NCBI GenBank assembly: GCA_005787865.1
Contig: SXZN01000178.1
Span: forward strand, 1-33,852
Reading direction: 5' to 3'
Source of the DNA: Opitutaceae bacterium
GTDB lineage: Bacteria; Verrucomicrobiota; Verrucomicrobiia; Opitutales; Opitutaceae
Length of the DNA: 33,852 nucleotides
Shown piece after piece: positions 32,762 to 33,852 of this stretch. Position 1 is the first letter of the stretch. Every line of letters begins with the position of its first letter. The translations under genes were made by a program, and so were the position numbers. The notes beneath the pieces were generated by a model. The model was not told where the DNA came from. It made no database searches and worked only from the letters and a program-made list of their open reading frames with translations.

Positions 32762-33852
32762 TTGCCGACTACCAATTGCCCCCCCATCCACACTCCTCTG
32801 CCTGTGGATGACCTCCTCCTCACTCTTAAAACCACCTTCGGCTACGGAGCTTTCCGTCCACTGCAACGCGAGATCATTGAGGCCGCGCTCGCTGATCAGG
32901 ATGTTTTCGCCCTCTTGCCCACCGGGGGTGGTAAATCGCTGTGCTTTCAACTGCCCGCCCTCCTGCGCCCCGGCCTGACGGTCGTGGTCTCACCGCTCAT
33001 CGCGTTGATGAAAGACCAGGTCGATCAGTTGCAAGCCGCCGGCGTGGCCGCCACTTACCTGAACTCCACCCTCAGCGCAGATGAAGCCCGCTCCCGCCTG
33101 AGCGGCTTGCACCGCGGCGAGTGGCGCCTGCTCTACGTCGCACCCGAACGCCTGATACTCGATAATTGGCAAGCCAATCTAAAGGCCTGGAATGTCACCG
33201 CTCTAGCCATCGATGAGGCCCACTGTATTTCTGAATGGGGTCACGATTTTCGCCCCGAATATCGCCAGATTGCCAAGCTGCGTGATCTCTTGCCGGGTGT
33301 GCCCGTCATGGCCCTCACCGCCACCGCCACCGGCCGCGTGCGCGATGATATTATCAAACATCTCCGCCTCACCGGGCCGCACACGTTTGTCGCCAGCTTC
33401 AACCGCCCCAATTTGTCTTACCGCGTCATCCCCAAAGATCAGCCAGCGAAACAAATTATCAATTTCGTCCGCACCCGCGAAACCGAGAGCGGCATCATTT
33501 ACTGCGCGAGTCGAGCCACCGCCGAACGTGTGGCCGAATCGCTGGCCGGTCGCGGCTTCCTCGCCCGTCCCTACCACGCGGGACTCGACGCCGCGGAACG
33601 TTCGCGCAATCAAGAACTTTTCCTGCGCGATTAAACGCGGATCATCTGCGCGACGATCGCCTTCGGCATGGGCTTCAATAAACCAAACGTTCGCTGGGTG
33701 ATCCACCACGACCTACCCAAAAACATTGAGGGCTATTATCAGGAAACCGGCCGCGCGGGTCGCGATGGCCTGCCCGGCGATTGCCTGCTCCTCTTCAGCG
33801 CCGGCGATATTGCGAAACAAACGCACTTCCTCGACGAGATTACGAACGCGCA
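32762..33852 (+). CDS. recQ: ATP-dependent DNA helicase RecQ, with an in-frame stop and cut by the window end
   Basis: RecQ helicases unwind DNA 3'-5' in recombination repair. Motifs seen: FGYGAFRPLQREII (motif 0), LLPTGGGKSLCFQLPAL (Walker A), VVSPLIALMKDQV, AIDEAHCISEWGHDFRPEY (DEAH and aromatic loop), MALTATAT and IIYCASRATAE. After residue 290 (ELFLRD) there is TAA at 33632-33634, then the same frame continues with conserved motif V/VI: TRIICATIAFGMGF, NKPNVRWVIHHDLPKNIEGY and YQETGRAGRDGLPGDC, to the window end with no other stop. One base change (such as AAA to TAA) explains it. The start is TTG at 32762 or GTG at 32804; there is no in-frame ATG early. The product, if truncated, lacks half the second RecA fold. 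Confidence 0.9.

Overview
The window looks like the chromosome of a Gram-negative member of the Verrucomicrobiota, most likely an Opitutae-type freshwater or soil bacterium, probably from a metagenome assembly. Reasons: compact gene packing, moderately high GC, a complete LPS export set (LptC, LptA, LptB and an LptF/LptG permease) with KdsC, HprK without a PTS neighbourhood, a SUI1/YciH factor, a eukaryote-type (GSII) glutamine synthetase and GDP-fucose synthesis genes. The assignment is inferred from protein character; no database search was possible.

Layout. 1-185: a piece of EF-Tu with different codon use, which looks like an assembly chimera. 186-5990: glnA (partial, with a good sigma-54 promoter), a kinase-PP2C fusion, a gamma-glutamylcyclotransferase-like protein, a secreted ceramidase-like protein, dnaX with an A9 slippery run and a tau tail in the -1 frame, and the SRP RNA. 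6095-8676: an ECF sigma factor, a small membrane protein and a Spy/CpxP-like protein in a coupled operon, then an LptF/LptG permease. 8798-13031: rlmN, metF (with an operator-like inverted repeat), yciH and a small partner, a HAD phosphatase and rpiB. 13106-18711: MarR regulator with an MhqO-like glyoxalase-fold protein, then the tight cluster kdsC-lptC-lptA-lptB-hprK-rph. 18725-22369: a CII-like DNA-binding protein, sucC-sucD and a DUF3050 protein. 22370-23315: no large gene; a structured RNA candidate with a strong terminator, a small integrase-N-terminus-like ORF and a long hairpin. 23316-33852, mostly minus strand: an ATP-grasp-like protein, prfB with its programmed +1 frameshift, fcl and gmd, valS, a truncated BY-kinase tail, an NtrC-type response regulator, and recQ on the plus strand with an in-frame stop.

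Working together: KdsC helps make KDO, while LptB, LptF/G, LptC and LptA move LPS outward; Gmd and Fcl supply GDP-L-fucose for surface polysaccharide. The most interesting aspect is decoding. Two genes (dnaX and prfB) carry frameshift signals and a third (recQ) has an in-frame stop in a conserved helicase region. prfB is a textbook case. dnaX is a convincing candidate with an unusual gamma-in-frame arrangement. recQ is either a young pseudogene or a sequence error. I found no CRISPR array, tRNA, complete transposon or defence island, and no clearly new multi-gene system; the best unusual candidates are the kinase-phosphatase fusion, the CnrYXH-like sigma operon and the unassigned RNA at 22629-22784.
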